Positions 26,403 to 35,246 of a stretch of DNA of 51,197 nucleotides are shown in pieces (within the stretch, counting starts at the first letter, position 1; the number at the start of each line of letters is the position of its first letter). A model generated the notes under the pieces. That model was not told the origin of the DNA, ran no database searches, and was given only the letters and a program-made list of their open reading frames with translations. The DNA is from Planctomycetaceae bacterium (GTDB lineage Bacteria; Planctomycetota; Planctomycetia; Pirellulales; Pirellulaceae). The DNA is taken from NCBI GenBank assembly GCA_007121535.1, contig SKKK01000432.1, positions 1 to 51,197 on the forward strand. The letters are read 5' to 3'. The translations under genes and the position numbers were made by a program.

Positions 26403-27470
26403 TCGTCGGTAATCGCCATTTGCCGATCGAACCGCTTCTTCGGCCGCCTTTCGCACCGCCGGATGTGGATCGGCCAGCAGCCGTTGCAGGGGGGCAATAG
26501 CCTGACGGGCTAACCCCAATTGTTGTACCGTTTCGATGGCTTGCCAGCGAACGTCGGCGTCCGGGTCTTGGAAACAAGCGATGATTTGCGAGGATGATTT
26601 CTGCGCAGCAATGCCGATCGCTCCCAGTACTTGCAGAGCCCAGAAACGCACAACGGGGTCCGAATCCTGCAACGATTCGGTCAACAGACCTACGGCCTCG
26701 GCACCGGCGCTGGCGACCCGAGGTTGACACAGGGCGATCAATGCTCGACGCCGCCGTTCGGGGGGACCGGACTCCAGAGATGCGAGCAGGTGGGGAATCG
26801 AAGATTCGGGAGCGAGGTTGATCAATTGCAGCAGGTGCGATTCGAAACGCGAATTACCTTGCACAAATTGGTCGACCAATAGCGGCATCAAGGCGGCAGC
26901 GGACTCCGGAAACTCCCGTAGGGCCCTCAGCACCGCAAGCTGTTGTGTTCGATCCCCACGCTGATAGGCGTCTGCCAAGGCCTGATGAGCGGCATCGTCA
27001 CCGATCAGAAGCAGCGAATTCAGAATGTGATACCGACGCTCTTCATTTCGGACCGGCAGAAGTGCTGCCAATGCTGGCACGGCTTCGGCGGCGTCCCGCC
27101 CGATGGCACCTAGCACTTCGATCGCCATCCTTTGCAGCGCGTTGTCAGCGTCGACGGCGATCTCGATCACAGCCGGGACCGCTTCGCTCGCATCGGCGCC
27201 GATTCTTCGCAAGGCCAAGAGAACACTGCTCTGAACCGTAGGATCGTGCGTCGCCAAGATTTCGGTCAGTGGCCGAACAGCAAGGCTACCGAACCCGGCA
27301 ATCTCTTCGGCTGCTTGAACCCGATCGATGCTGGATGCGGGGTTGCGAATCGTTTCGAGCAATTCGGTGAGGGAACGGTTGGGCAAAGGACTGGTCGGAG
27401 TTGGTGCTTGACCTTGAACCAAACTTGGTGAAACCAGACACAGTGCTAACATGAGCGAAAAAAGTCTCAT
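26394..27470 (-). CDS. Secreted HEAT-repeat protein
   Basis: This 358-residue protein has a signal peptide (residues 1-20, ending VQG). It is followed by about nine helical HEAT/PBS-lyase-like repeats with the pattern D..V...A...L..IG..A...VP.L. Such solenoids mediate protein-protein contacts; no catalytic residues are present. Its ATG overlaps the stop of the upstream gene by four bases (ATGA), so both are coupled. Partner and location beyond export are unknown. Confidence 0.85.
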   Translation of the reverse strand: MRLFSLMLALCLVSPSLVQGQAPTPTSPLPNRSLTELLETIRNPASSIDRVQAAEEIAGFGSLAVRPLTEILATHDPTVQSSVLLALRRIGADASEAVPAVIEIAVDADNALQRMAIEVLGAIGRDAAEAVPALAALLPVRNEERRYHILNSLLLIGDDAAHQALADAYQRGDRTQQLAVLRALREFPESAAALMPLLVDQFVQGNSRFESHLLQLINLAPESSIPHLLASLESGPPERRRRALIALCQPRVASAGAEAVGLLTESLQDSDPVVRFWALQVLGAIGIAAQKSSSQIIACFQDPDADVRWQAIETVQQLGLARQAIAPLQRLLADPHPAVRKAAEEAVRSANGDYRRSS

Positions 27471-27997
27471 CGAATCGGCTCCCGGTGTTGATCGGCCAGG
27501 CGTTCTTCGGTCACGGAAAATTCATGCTGCCAACTTCGATCCGGGGACCGTTCCGACATCAAGCGACCAACCAGATGGTGGTACATCTGCGGTTCGACAC
27601 GAACTCGCAACTGATGGATGGCATCGCGGAAATCCTGCACCGACGTGCGATAGTCCTCGCTGGCCTGATTCAATCGGTCCACCTGATGCTCGGCGGCAAT
27701 TCGTAACAATTCCGTACGAGTCCGATTCAATTGCCGAAGGCTGGCCCGCGCATCTTGATACGCGGGCATCGACGAACTCCGAACCAGTTCCCTGCCAAAC
27801 CTGGAATCGCCGGGCCGTCTTGACGCTTGAACCGCCGCAGGGTCGTCCCCCGATATTTGAACGTGCTCGTCCTGATAATCGCTGCCAATCAGATGTTTTC
27901 CCAAGGGGCTGGAAAAGACGACCATCGCCAACGCAATCGACAGTACGCCGTAAATGAACACCTGCGCGATGCATTTTGCTCGATGTCCGATTGCCAT
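27467..27997 (-). CDS. Single-pass membrane protein with coiled coil
   Basis: The ATG at 27995-27997, seven bases after AAGGAG, gives 176 residues; a longer frame to 28162 is unlikely. Residues 9-30 form one membrane helix (VFIYGVLSIALAMVVF). A mostly helical, heptad-rich region from about 78 to 150 includes LRQLNRTRTELLRIAAEHQV, and the tail is polar. No family was recognised. It is translationally coupled to the HEAT-repeat gene and may anchor it at the membrane; that is inference. Confidence 0.7.
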   Translation of the reverse strand: MAIGHRAKCIAQVFIYGVLSIALAMVVFSSPLGKHLIGSDYQDEHVQISGDDPAAVQASRRPGDSRFGRELVRSSSMPAYQDARASLRQLNRTRTELLRIAAEHQVDRLNQASEDYRTSVQDFRDAIHQLRVRVEPQMYHHLVGRLMSERSPDRSWQHEFSVTEERLADQHREPIR

Positions 27998-28461
27998 TCT
28001 TCGCTCCTTCCCTTCTTCTGGACCGGTCGATAACCCAGAACTCATAGCGCGCCTGTCGAATAAACCCCGATACACCACGGGAGTTTCGCCGCAGAGCACC
28101 AAAACACCGGTGGTGGTGACGCCCGACAATGTAATGCTCCGAAGCGATCCCAGGTTGTCCAACTTCTGAACGATGGTTCAAACGTGCGCGCCAACCCGGC
28201 CGCCCGGTGCGTCGTTTGATTAGCACGGATGGCAACGCCGGGTCACGGATGAAGCGGGATCGCGAAATCGGGGCGGAAATCCTGGCAGCCGACTGGTCGC
28301 CGCCGATCGGAAGCCGGGTCCAGGCGTGCGGCGGCCGAGATAACTGATTAGAATAGGGGTCTGTGGGCGTGATCGCTGTCTGGGCGTTTCAGGCAGCGAT
28401 CGCGTCGGCAACAGACGGCTGGATGGTGTCGTCAACCCCTTTTTTCATTAGGAGCCGCTCC
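27998..28461. other. Intergenic region between divergent genes
   Basis: No gene is supported in these 464 bases. They separate the minus-strand coiled-coil gene from the plus-strand isomerase-like gene. A TAGAAT at 28349-28354 (preceded by TGAT) could be a -10 for the isomerase-like gene, but no clear -35 is present. Confidence 0.4.
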
Positions 28462-29373
28462 ATGAAATCCTGCTTGGAACCCTGCCTCGATCGTCGCCGT
28501 TTCCTGAGAGCCAGTGCGGCAATGGCTGGCACCGGCGCACTGTGCGCGTTGCCAACGCCGCGAATCGCTCGTGCCGATCAGGCGTCGGCCACGCCGAATG
28601 CTGCCAAACTGGGCTGGCGAGTCACCTGTGCGGCGTACACCTTCCACCGATTGACCTTTGTCGAAACGCTGGAGCAAGTTGCCTCGCTGGGGTTGAACGC
28701 GGTCGAGGCGTTCGAGTGGCAGCGGCTGAGCGCCCAACATGGTGACGTGCAAACCAACGCGACGATGCCGGACCAGGTGCGCCAGCAAGTCAAGCAGCAG
28801 CTTGCCGATCGCGGGATCGACATGGTGGGTCTGTATTGCCGCGACTTGGACTCCGAAACCGCCGCTCGGCCCGTCTTCCAATTCGCCAAGGAAATGGGCG
28901 TCCAGTACCTGGTGGCCGAACCGGCCTTCGAGGCGTACGACATGTTGGGCCAGTTGTGTGCCGAGTATCGGATCAAGTTGGCCGTGCATAATCATCCGTC
29001 GCCCTCGCGGTACTACAACCCGGAAACCACGCTGAAGATGGTGCAAGGGCGTGGACCGTGGATCGGCGCCTGCTGCGATACGGGGCACTGGGTGCGTTCG
29101 GGGTTCCAGCCCGTCGAGGCGTTGAAGAAGCTGGAAGGTCACATCATTTCGTTTCATTTGAAGGACGTGGACAACTTCGGCGAGAGATCGGCGGTCTGCG
29201 TTCCTTGGGGCGAAGGGGCGGGCCAAATCGCCGAGATCTTGCACGAGATGCATCGGCAACGCTGGCAGGGCGATTTCGGCATCGAGTACGAACCCTATTC
29301 GCCCGAAAACGCCCAACATGCGGCTGAGTGCATCGCGTTTCTCGAAAAGATCGCCGGTCAATTGGCCGGGTGA
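28462..29373 (+). CDS. Tat-exported sugar phosphate isomerase/epimerase-like protein
   Basis: The ATG at 28462 with AGGAG eight bases upstream gives 303 residues. The N-terminus has a twin-arginine signal (DRRRFLRASAAMAGTGALCAL). The rest is a xylose-isomerase-like TIM barrel (AP endonuclease 2 family). Metal-site segments include HNHPSPSRYYNPET, CDTGHWVRSG, SFHLKDVD and FGIEYEPY. Planctomycetes carry many such periplasmic paralogues, generally linked to sugar conversion. The substrate cannot be told from the sequence. A phosphohexomutase gene follows after 69 bases. Confidence 0.88.
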   Translation: MKSCLEPCLDRRRFLRASAAMAGTGALCALPTPRIARADQASATPNAAKLGWRVTCAAYTFHRLTFVETLEQVASLGLNAVEAFEWQRLSAQHGDVQTNATMPDQVRQQVKQQLADRGIDMVGLYCRDLDSETAARPVFQFAKEMGVQYLVAEPAFEAYDMLGQLCAEYRIKLAVHNHPSPSRYYNPETTLKMVQGRGPWIGACCDTGHWVRSGFQPVEALKKLEGHIISFHLKDVDNFGERSAVCVPWGEGAGQIAEILHEMHRQRWQGDFGIEYEPYSPENAQHAAECIAFLEKIAGQLAG

Positions 29374-29442
29374 CGCCGGTGAACCAGTTCCGTTAGAATC
29401 AGCGGCCTGGAACAGCATCCTCTTACGATCTTGGAGTCTTCG

Positions 29443-31053
29443 ATGATCGATCCTGCACAATTTCAACGGAAGGCTGACTTTCGCGGCATCTATCCCGACG
29501 AATTGGACGAAGAACTGGCGTTTCATGCTGGCCGGTACCTGGTTCAGTACGTGGGCCAGATGACCGGTGAAACGGCTCCGGTCGTGCTGGTCGGACGCGA
29601 CGGAAGACTTTCGTCACCACAGATCTACCGCTCGTTGATCGCCGGAATCGGGTCCGCCGGCGGCCAGTCACATGGCGCAGAACTGGCCACCACCGATATG
29701 ATCCAGTGGGCAGCCGGGATGCGATTTCAAGGCGCCGTTGCGGGTGCAATGGTCACCGCTTCGCATAATCCTCCGCAATACAACGGCATAAAAATGGTAC
29801 TTCGCAGTCCCGAGTCGGGTGGTATCAGCATGATTCGCCCCGTCGATCACCTGCGTCCCCTGTGGCAGGCGGATCGGAGTTCGATCGAAGCTGCGCCGGC
29901 TGCGGGATCAGCGGTCCCGGCGGCCGAACCGTTGACGCTGCATCAGGACTTCGTGCGTGCTGCACTCCAGCGCGTCGATTCGCTGGAACAAGCCGCCGGG
30001 TCGTTCGTCCTTGACCCAGGCAACGGCGTGGGGTGTGTTCTTGTGGAACTGTTGAGGGAGGCGTTGGCCGAACGTCAAATCGATGTGCACGTTCATGCGA
30101 TCTTCGACCAGATCGACGGTCGGTTCCCGAATCGGCGTCCCAATCCGGGTCTGCCAGGTCAGACGCGATCCTTGGAAGATGCGGTTTGCCAGCACCACGC
30201 CGGATTCGGCGCCGCCTTTGACGGCGATGCCGATCGAGTCTTCCTGGTCGATGAACGCGGCCAATTCGTCCCCGGATCGCAGTTGCTGGCAGCGTTGGCT
30301 GCGCGAGCATTGACGAAAGTCGGTTCGGGACCGGTGGTGTTTGCCGCCGTCTGTTCGTTCTCGGTCATCGACGCGATCCGACGTTTTGGTGGAACACCCG
30401 TTTTCTGCCGCGTCGGTCAGGACTCGATCAAAGTCGCCATGATGAAGACCAAGGCGATCTTCGGGGGAGAATCTTCGGCTCATTATAATTTCCCGGACGC
30501 CTTCTACCTGGATTCCGGCTTGTTCGCCCTGATGATGTTCTGGGACCTGCTGCTGGAATCGAACGAGCCTTGCTCCCAAGTCCTCGCGCCGTTCGCCTGC
30601 TGGAACCATAGTGGGGAAATCAATCTGAGAATGCGATGCCATGATTGGCAGCAGATGGGGCGTGGGATCATCGACATGCTGCAAACCCGCTTCGAAACAA
30701 CCGAAGCGAACTGCTACGTCACTCGATTGGACGGCATCGGGGTTTACTATCCGCGAGTGCCCGAGTATCCAAGCGTGGATGATGTGTTCCAGATCGACCG
30801 CGCAGAAGACCCGGAAGGGAATCTCTACCGTCTGGTTGCCGACGGTTACCGGCCCCAATGGTGGTTCAACGTGCGAGCTTCGAACAACGAACCGTTGCTG
30901 CGAGTGAACTTCGAAGCCCAGGATGGCACGCCGCTCGTACCCCAAGCATTGGAACTGATCAACAGCATCCGCCATTACTGCCAGCAGCATGGTGCGCAGC
31001 TCGAAGTGGAAGACGCCGGCAATCTGTCCGACGAGTTGCCCCCATCTCCTTGA
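29443..31053 (+). CDS. Phosphomannomutase/phosphoglucomutase family protein
   Basis: This 536-residue alpha-D-phosphohexomutase interconverts hexose 1- and 6-phosphates in the cytoplasm. Motifs are in order: phosphoserine loop TASHNPPQYNG (Ser107), metal loop DGDADR (260-265), sugar loop GGESSAH (341-347; usual GEMSGH) and phosphate loop RASNNEP. All key residues are present. The ATG at 29443 fits the family N-terminus; a TTG at 29431 is also in frame. It is longer than typical ManB (about 450-460), with an insert near 130-170. Substrate preference is unresolved. Confidence 0.92.
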   Translation: MIDPAQFQRKADFRGIYPDELDEELAFHAGRYLVQYVGQMTGETAPVVLVGRDGRLSSPQIYRSLIAGIGSAGGQSHGAELATTDMIQWAAGMRFQGAVAGAMVTASHNPPQYNGIKMVLRSPESGGISMIRPVDHLRPLWQADRSSIEAAPAAGSAVPAAEPLTLHQDFVRAALQRVDSLEQAAGSFVLDPGNGVGCVLVELLREALAERQIDVHVHAIFDQIDGRFPNRRPNPGLPGQTRSLEDAVCQHHAGFGAAFDGDADRVFLVDERGQFVPGSQLLAALAARALTKVGSGPVVFAAVCSFSVIDAIRRFGGTPVFCRVGQDSIKVAMMKTKAIFGGESSAHYNFPDAFYLDSGLFALMMFWDLLLESNEPCSQVLAPFACWNHSGEINLRMRCHDWQQMGRGIIDMLQTRFETTEANCYVTRLDGIGVYYPRVPEYPSVDDVFQIDRAEDPEGNLYRLVADGYRPQWWFNVRASNNEPLLRVNFEAQDGTPLVPQALELINSIRHYCQQHGAQLEVEDAGNLSDELPPSP

Positions 31054-31421
31054 GCAGCCATCGGCAGAAGCAATCCCTGGAACCAATGGCCACGAATGCC
31101 CGTGCCAGGTTCTGTCAGAAAATTCGCATGTGGTCGGCGGCAAATCCTTTTTCCGTGGTCATGGACAATCGAGAGACGGCATGCTCCAATACGCTACGAT
31201 CTGATCGTTATGCAGTCGCTTCGAGGCGGTAACGAAACTGTTCGGCGCGGGTCTCTGACCCCGCCGCAAACGCCGACCGTAGGTCTCCCAGGCCAGTTTT
31301 GTTACCGCCACTTAGGGCGTTCTGTCGATAGTTGTCTAACGGAAACTTGCTTGCGAACGCACGTCCTGCAATCGGTCATTGCGCTCGTCAACACCAGGAA
31401 AACACAAAGGGGAGATGATCC
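31054..31421. other. Intergenic region with a palindromic element
   Basis: No gene is seen in these 368 bases. The only structure is the imperfect inverted repeat at 31225-31309, listed separately. The last 40 bases hold the ribosome-binding site (AAAGGGGAG) for the next gene. Confidence 0.5.
31225..31309. repeat. Imperfect 85-bp palindromic element
   Basis: ggcggtaacgaaactg (31225-31240) is repeated inverted, with one mismatch, at 31294-31309. The centre holds gggtctctgacccc. The structure is that of a short intergenic repeat. No second copy is present in the window, so repeat status is inferred. Confidence 0.6.
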
Positions 31422-32114
31422 ATGTGGTTGAAGAACCGTCGAATTCAAAGTTTGGGTGGCGGCAGAATGGAGAGGTTCGGTTTACGATTGTGGTCGCGTA
31501 TGCAGTTCTCGGCACTAAAATCTCGCAAATCGCCTGAAATCGTATCCTTGATCCGCGAGATCCATCGCCAAAAGAGGACACTGATGAGTGCTTTCGAGTC
31601 CTATATCATTTTCTCGGTTTCTCGAGCCCAGTCCCGGTTGGACGGAGCTTTTGCCGAAATAGGGGTCTTTCGAGGAGGCTCCGCAAGAATTCTGTGCGAG
31701 ACAAAAGGAGACAAACCGTTACATTTGTTCGATACCTTCGAGGGATTACCGCCATCCGCACAGCAAGACCGGAACGTTCATCGCCGGGGCCAGTACAGTT
31801 GCAGCCTTCCGGAAGTCCAAGATTATTTGAAAGGCTACCAGAACATCCATTTTCATCGCGGGACTTTTCCTCAATCATCAGAAGGCGTTCCGGAACAAAC
31901 GTATGCGTTTGCTCATTTTGACGTCGACCTTTACGAAGGGACGAAGGCCTGTTTGGAGTACTTCTACCCGCGGATGACACCCGGTGGAATCATGTTGTCG
32001 CACGATTACGATATCTTGGCGGGAGTCTCGCAAGCATTTCACGAATTTCTGGCCGGCAAACCCGAAACGCTGATCGAACAGCCGACCACGCAGTGCATGG
32101 TGGTCAAGCGATAA
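31422..32114 (+). CDS. TylF/MycF-like SAM-dependent O-methyltransferase
   Basis: This 230-residue class I methyltransferase has the SAM motif FAEIGVFRGGSARILCE. The TylF-family signature HLFDTFEGLPPS and the acidic HFDVDLYEGTKACLEYFYPR with GGIMLSHDY are also present. The family methylates hydroxyls on sugars of macrolides and surface glycans. Its place downstream of a phosphohexomutase fits a polysaccharide or glycan role, though 368 bases separate the two. Codon use in the first 60 codons is less GC-rich than in neighbouring genes, a hint of transfer. The substrate is unknown. Confidence 0.85.
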   Translation: MWLKNRRIQSLGGGRMERFGLRLWSRMQFSALKSRKSPEIVSLIREIHRQKRTLMSAFESYIIFSVSRAQSRLDGAFAEIGVFRGGSARILCETKGDKPLHLFDTFEGLPPSAQQDRNVHRRGQYSCSLPEVQDYLKGYQNIHFHRGTFPQSSEGVPEQTYAFAHFDVDLYEGTKACLEYFYPRMTPGGIMLSHDYDILAGVSQAFHEFLAGKPETLIEQPTTQCMVVKR

Positions 32115-32435
32115 GGATCGGCGAGACAATAGCGGTCGTATTCGGTTGGATGGTCGTAACGGGGCCGGAAGTCGTCTTCGGCCAGCGACCAACCACATGG
32201 AAACGAGCCTGTCCGAAAACGAGTCCCGACCCCTTCTGCGCACTCCCACCAAGAAGTACCCTAGTGCGTTGTCCAGGCGAAATCTTGGGGTCGCGATGAG
32301 TGAGCGGCACGGCGCTAGCCGCCGGTGGCGTCCAGAACCGGCGGCTAGCGCCGTGCCGCTCACAATCCGCATTTTTCGCCTAGACAACGCACTAGCCGGG
32401 TGCTTCATTGCCGATTCCTAACGAGAAGGTCGCCC
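32115..32435. other. Intergenic region holding repeat copy A
   Basis: No gene is supported. It contains the 135-bp nested palindromic element at 32261-32395. The remaining parts show nothing notable. Confidence 0.5.
32261..32395. repeat. Nested palindromic element, copy A
   Basis: The outer 22-bp inverted repeats begin ctagtgcgttgtccaggcga and pair with one mismatch. Inside is a second, perfect 24-bp inverted repeat (gagcggcacggcgctagccg...) around 12 bases. Copy B at 46680-46815 is nearly identical (one inserted T and two substitutions). Size, terminal repeats and dispersal make it MITE-like; there is no coding capacity. CTAG at each end may be part of the repeat or a target duplication. 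Confidence 0.9.
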
Positions 32436-33506
32436 ATGTCCGAACCCGCTTCCAACCCATTCCAGTTGACTTGTCCCGTACCGATCGTGCGACACGCCAC
32501 CGTGCAAATGGCGCATGGGGGCGGTGGCCGCTTGATGCGCGATCTGATCGAAGGAATGTTGCTGCCCGAATTGGGTTCGGGCGGCGGGGTCGACGCCATG
32601 CCACCTCATGACAGCGCCGTGCTGTCGCTGGGCGATCGGCGACTGGCCTTCACCACCGACACGTTCGTCGTCAGCCCCCTGTTCTTTCCCGGCGGCGATA
32701 TCGGCAAACTGGCCGTTTACGGAACGGTCAACGATCTGGCTATGGCCGGTGCCCGGCCCCGATGGATCAGTTGTGCGCTGATCCTGGAAGAAGGCACTCC
32801 GATGGACACTTTGCGTAAGATCGTCCAATCCATGCGAAAGGCGGCGGACGAGGTCGGGGTGCAGATCGTCACGGGTGACACCAAGGTCGTGGATCGCGGC
32901 AAAGGCGACGCCGTGTTCATCAATACGGCCGGAGTCGGTGTGGTGCCCGACGGGATCGACGTTTCGCCGTCCAGGATTCAACCGGGGGACCGCGTGCTGG
33001 TCAGCGGCGACCTGGGAAGACACGGCATCGCCATCATGTCGGTTCGCGAGGGCTTGGCCTTCGAAGGAGCCCTGGACAGCGACTGTGCCTCGCTGGTCGA
33101 TCTGGTCGACAAGCTCAGCGTTCTGGGCTGCGACTTGCACTGCCTGCGCGACTTGACCCGCGGCGGATTGGCATCGGCCTTGATCGAAATGGCGGAACAT
33201 GCCCGGATCGGCATCGATTTGGTCGAAGCCAAGATCCCCATCCAGCCACAGGTGGCCGGTGCGTGCGAGCTGATGGGGCTGGATCCCCTGTACGTAGCCA
33301 ACGAGGGTCGTATGGTCGCCATCGTCCCGCCTCCAGCCGCTGGCGCCGCGTTGCAGATCATGCAATCGCACCCCGCAGCCGATCGACCGGCTGTCATCGG
33401 AACCGTCACGAGCGATCATCCGGGCGCGGTTCAGTTGAGCAATCCGATGGGTAGCGGCCGGTTGCTGGACCTGTTGTCCGGCGAACAGATGCCGCGCATT
33501 TGCTGA
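32436..33506 (+). CDS. hypE: Hydrogenase maturation factor HypE
   Basis: HypE dehydrates the carbamoylated C-terminal Cys to a thiocyanate, providing cyanide for the Fe centre of NiFe hydrogenases. The 356-residue protein has VQMAHGGGGRLMRDLI, the PurM-like GTVNDLAMAGA, VTGDTKVVDRGKGD, and ends exactly in PRIC with the catalytic Cys last. All hallmarks are intact. The ATG at 32436 fits the family. No other hyp or hydrogenase gene lies in the window. Convergent with the next gene. Confidence 0.95.
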   Translation: MSEPASNPFQLTCPVPIVRHATVQMAHGGGGRLMRDLIEGMLLPELGSGGGVDAMPPHDSAVLSLGDRRLAFTTDTFVVSPLFFPGGDIGKLAVYGTVNDLAMAGARPRWISCALILEEGTPMDTLRKIVQSMRKAADEVGVQIVTGDTKVVDRGKGDAVFINTAGVGVVPDGIDVSPSRIQPGDRVLVSGDLGRHGIAIMSVREGLAFEGALDSDCASLVDLVDKLSVLGCDLHCLRDLTRGGLASALIEMAEHARIGIDLVEAKIPIQPQVAGACELMGLDPLYVANEGRMVAIVPPPAAGAALQIMQSHPAADRPAVIGTVTSDHPGAVQLSNPMGSGRLLDLLSGEQMPRIC

Positions 33507-33533
33507 TCCCGAGCGGCGCGGCGCCGTTTCCTG

Positions 33534-34178
33534 CTACGAAAAATCCGCATGCAGGCGGGCCAGTCGCCGGATCTCCTGCCACATCCGGGCGGTCGTCATG
33601 TGGGCGTCGACGGAGATGCGAACGATGGTCGCCCCGCGTTGCCGATACCAATCCACCAACGGCATCGTCCGCTGGTTGTAGATGGTCAACTTTTTTCGCA
33701 CAGCGGGCAATTGATCGTCGATTCGCCCTTCTCGATCGCCGGCGGGATCGAGCTGAATCCTCCGCAGCACCGTCGCGGCATCGCACTCCAGACAGATCAC
33801 GTCCCGAACCGTAACCACGCGCTGCATCGCAGCCGCCTGGCCGACGTGCCGCGGCAGACCGTTCAGGACAATCCGCGTGCGGTGGTCGGCGTGACGCTGC
33901 GTCAGGAAGCCCAGCAGGATTCGTTCGGCGATCGGGAAGTCTCGATCCTCCAGCAAGACGCCACGTTCCAGCACGTCGCGCAGAAAATGGATGTCCTGCG
34001 CCGACAAGCAATCTGGCGGCAATTCACGGCGCACCGCCTTGCGTAGATTTTCGCCAAAGTCAAAGTGAACGCAACGTTGTCCGTCCCATCGCTGCGATTC
34101 GATCCGGTGGCCCAGCGGCGTCTTGCCCGCCCCGGTCGGCCCGAGCAGCAGCACAGCCGGAAACGGAGTTGCGGCCAT
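33534..34178 (-). CDS. Adenylate kinase-like P-loop nucleoside monophosphate kinase
   Basis: The ATG at 34176-34178 gives 214 residues. A Walker A motif (LLGPTGAGKTPLG) follows the first strand. RIVLNGLPRHVGQA matches the adenylate-kinase segment in which a conserved Arg precedes the Gly-hinge. An Arg-rich LID-like part (RRIQLDPAGDREGRIDDQ) is followed by KKLTIYNQRTMPLVDWYRQRG, also adenylate-kinase-like. It is divergent: the Walker A Pro is unusual and the family's FPR is LPR. Its start overlaps the nrnA stop by one base. The substrate nucleotide is uncertain. Confidence 0.75.
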   Translation of the reverse strand: MAATPFPAVLLLGPTGAGKTPLGHRIESQRWDGQRCVHFDFGENLRKAVRRELPPDCLSAQDIHFLRDVLERGVLLEDRDFPIAERILLGFLTQRHADHRTRIVLNGLPRHVGQAAAMQRVVTVRDVICLECDAATVLRRIQLDPAGDREGRIDDQLPAVRKKLTIYNQRTMPLVDWYRQRGATIVRISVDAHMTTARMWQEIRRLARLHADFS

Positions 34179-35173
34179 CAACAAGCGACCTTTCGCATCG
34201 CGTCGCGGACGACATCCAAGACGGTGGGACGCACGTGGTCCAATTCCCCCGCCAAGAACGCGCCGGCAGCCGCTTTGTGACCGCCGCCGCCAAAATGCTC
34301 GGCGATCTGACTGCATTGCACCGCACAACGACTGCGGAAGCTCAACTTGAACCCGCCGGTCGCTTGTTGCACGAAAATCACGGCAAATTCGGTGCCGGCG
34401 ATCGCCAGCGTCATGTTGATGACATCCTCCGTATCGCTCGGCAGCGCCCCCGTGTGTCCGAAGTCCTCGTTCAGAACGTAGGTATGCGCCAGGCGTCCGT
34501 CCAATTCGGAGGTGACTCGAGCCAAGATCACCCCCCGCAACCTGACGCGGCCCACCGTATCCTGCTCGTACAATTGGTTGTAGATCCGCTCCGGCCGCAC
34601 CCCCGCATCCAGCAAGTCGGCAGCATCCCGGTACGTGCGGGCCGAAGTCGACGGGAAGCGGAACCAGCCGGTATCGGTGGCGATGGCTGCAAACAGGGCG
34701 TTGGCGATCTCGGTCGTCAACGGTACTTCCAAGTGTTTCGCTGCTTGCAATACCAAAGTACCGGTCGCTTCGGCCTGCGTGTCTTTGAATGGTTCGGCGC
34801 CCAAATCGTCAGCACTGACGTGGTGATCCAGGATGATCTTCTTCGCCTGACTGGCTCGGATCACGTCGCTCATCGAGCCCAACTGGGCCCAGGCACTGGT
34901 GTCCAGAATGATGATGACCTGGACATCCGCCAACTGTTCCGGTTGAATGTCCTGCCCTAATGCAAAGATACGCCGTTGCGGATCGATCGTTGTCAGATTT
35001 GGTGGCGTCGGGTGGCCGTTGACAATGGTGACATCCTTGCCCAAGGCGTCCAGGATTCCCGCCATGCCCAGCTCGCTGCCCAGAGCGTCGCAGTCGGGGC
35101 GGATATGGCTGGTCAGCAGGAAACGCTGGTGCGCATGGATGATTTCACAGAACCGTGACCAGGCGATCGCCAT
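34178..35173 (-). CDS. DHH/DHHA1 phosphoesterase, NrnA-like
   Basis: This 331-residue protein belongs to the oligoribonuclease/pAp-phosphatase family, which degrades nanoRNA and 3',5'-bisphosphate nucleotides with Mn. Motifs: TSHIRPDCDALGSELG (metal-binding DxD), ILDTSAWAQLG, the DHH motif in IILDHHVSADD, and the DHHA1 glycine loop HFGGGGHKAAAGAF. I start at ATG 35171-35173 because the frame beyond runs through a repeat. Length is normal. It is coupled to the P-loop kinase downstream. Confidence 0.92.
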   Translation of the reverse strand: MAIAWSRFCEIIHAHQRFLLTSHIRPDCDALGSELGMAGILDALGKDVTIVNGHPTPPNLTTIDPQRRIFALGQDIQPEQLADVQVIIILDTSAWAQLGSMSDVIRASQAKKIILDHHVSADDLGAEPFKDTQAEATGTLVLQAAKHLEVPLTTEIANALFAAIATDTGWFRFPSTSARTYRDAADLLDAGVRPERIYNQLYEQDTVGRVRLRGVILARVTSELDGRLAHTYVLNEDFGHTGALPSDTEDVINMTLAIAGTEFAVIFVQQATGGFKLSFRSRCAVQCSQIAEHFGGGGHKAAAGAFLAGELDHVRPTVLDVVRDAMRKVAC

Positions 35174-35246
35174 GGCGAAACTCCTATGGGTGGACCGTTT
35201 TGGGGATATTGGGCTCGGCAAAGGAACAAGGGTTAGGTTTTCAAGT

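Noticed and set aside
33507-33533. Short GC palindrome between convergent hypE and kinase genes as terminator
   Set aside because: Only five base pairs and no T-run on either strand.
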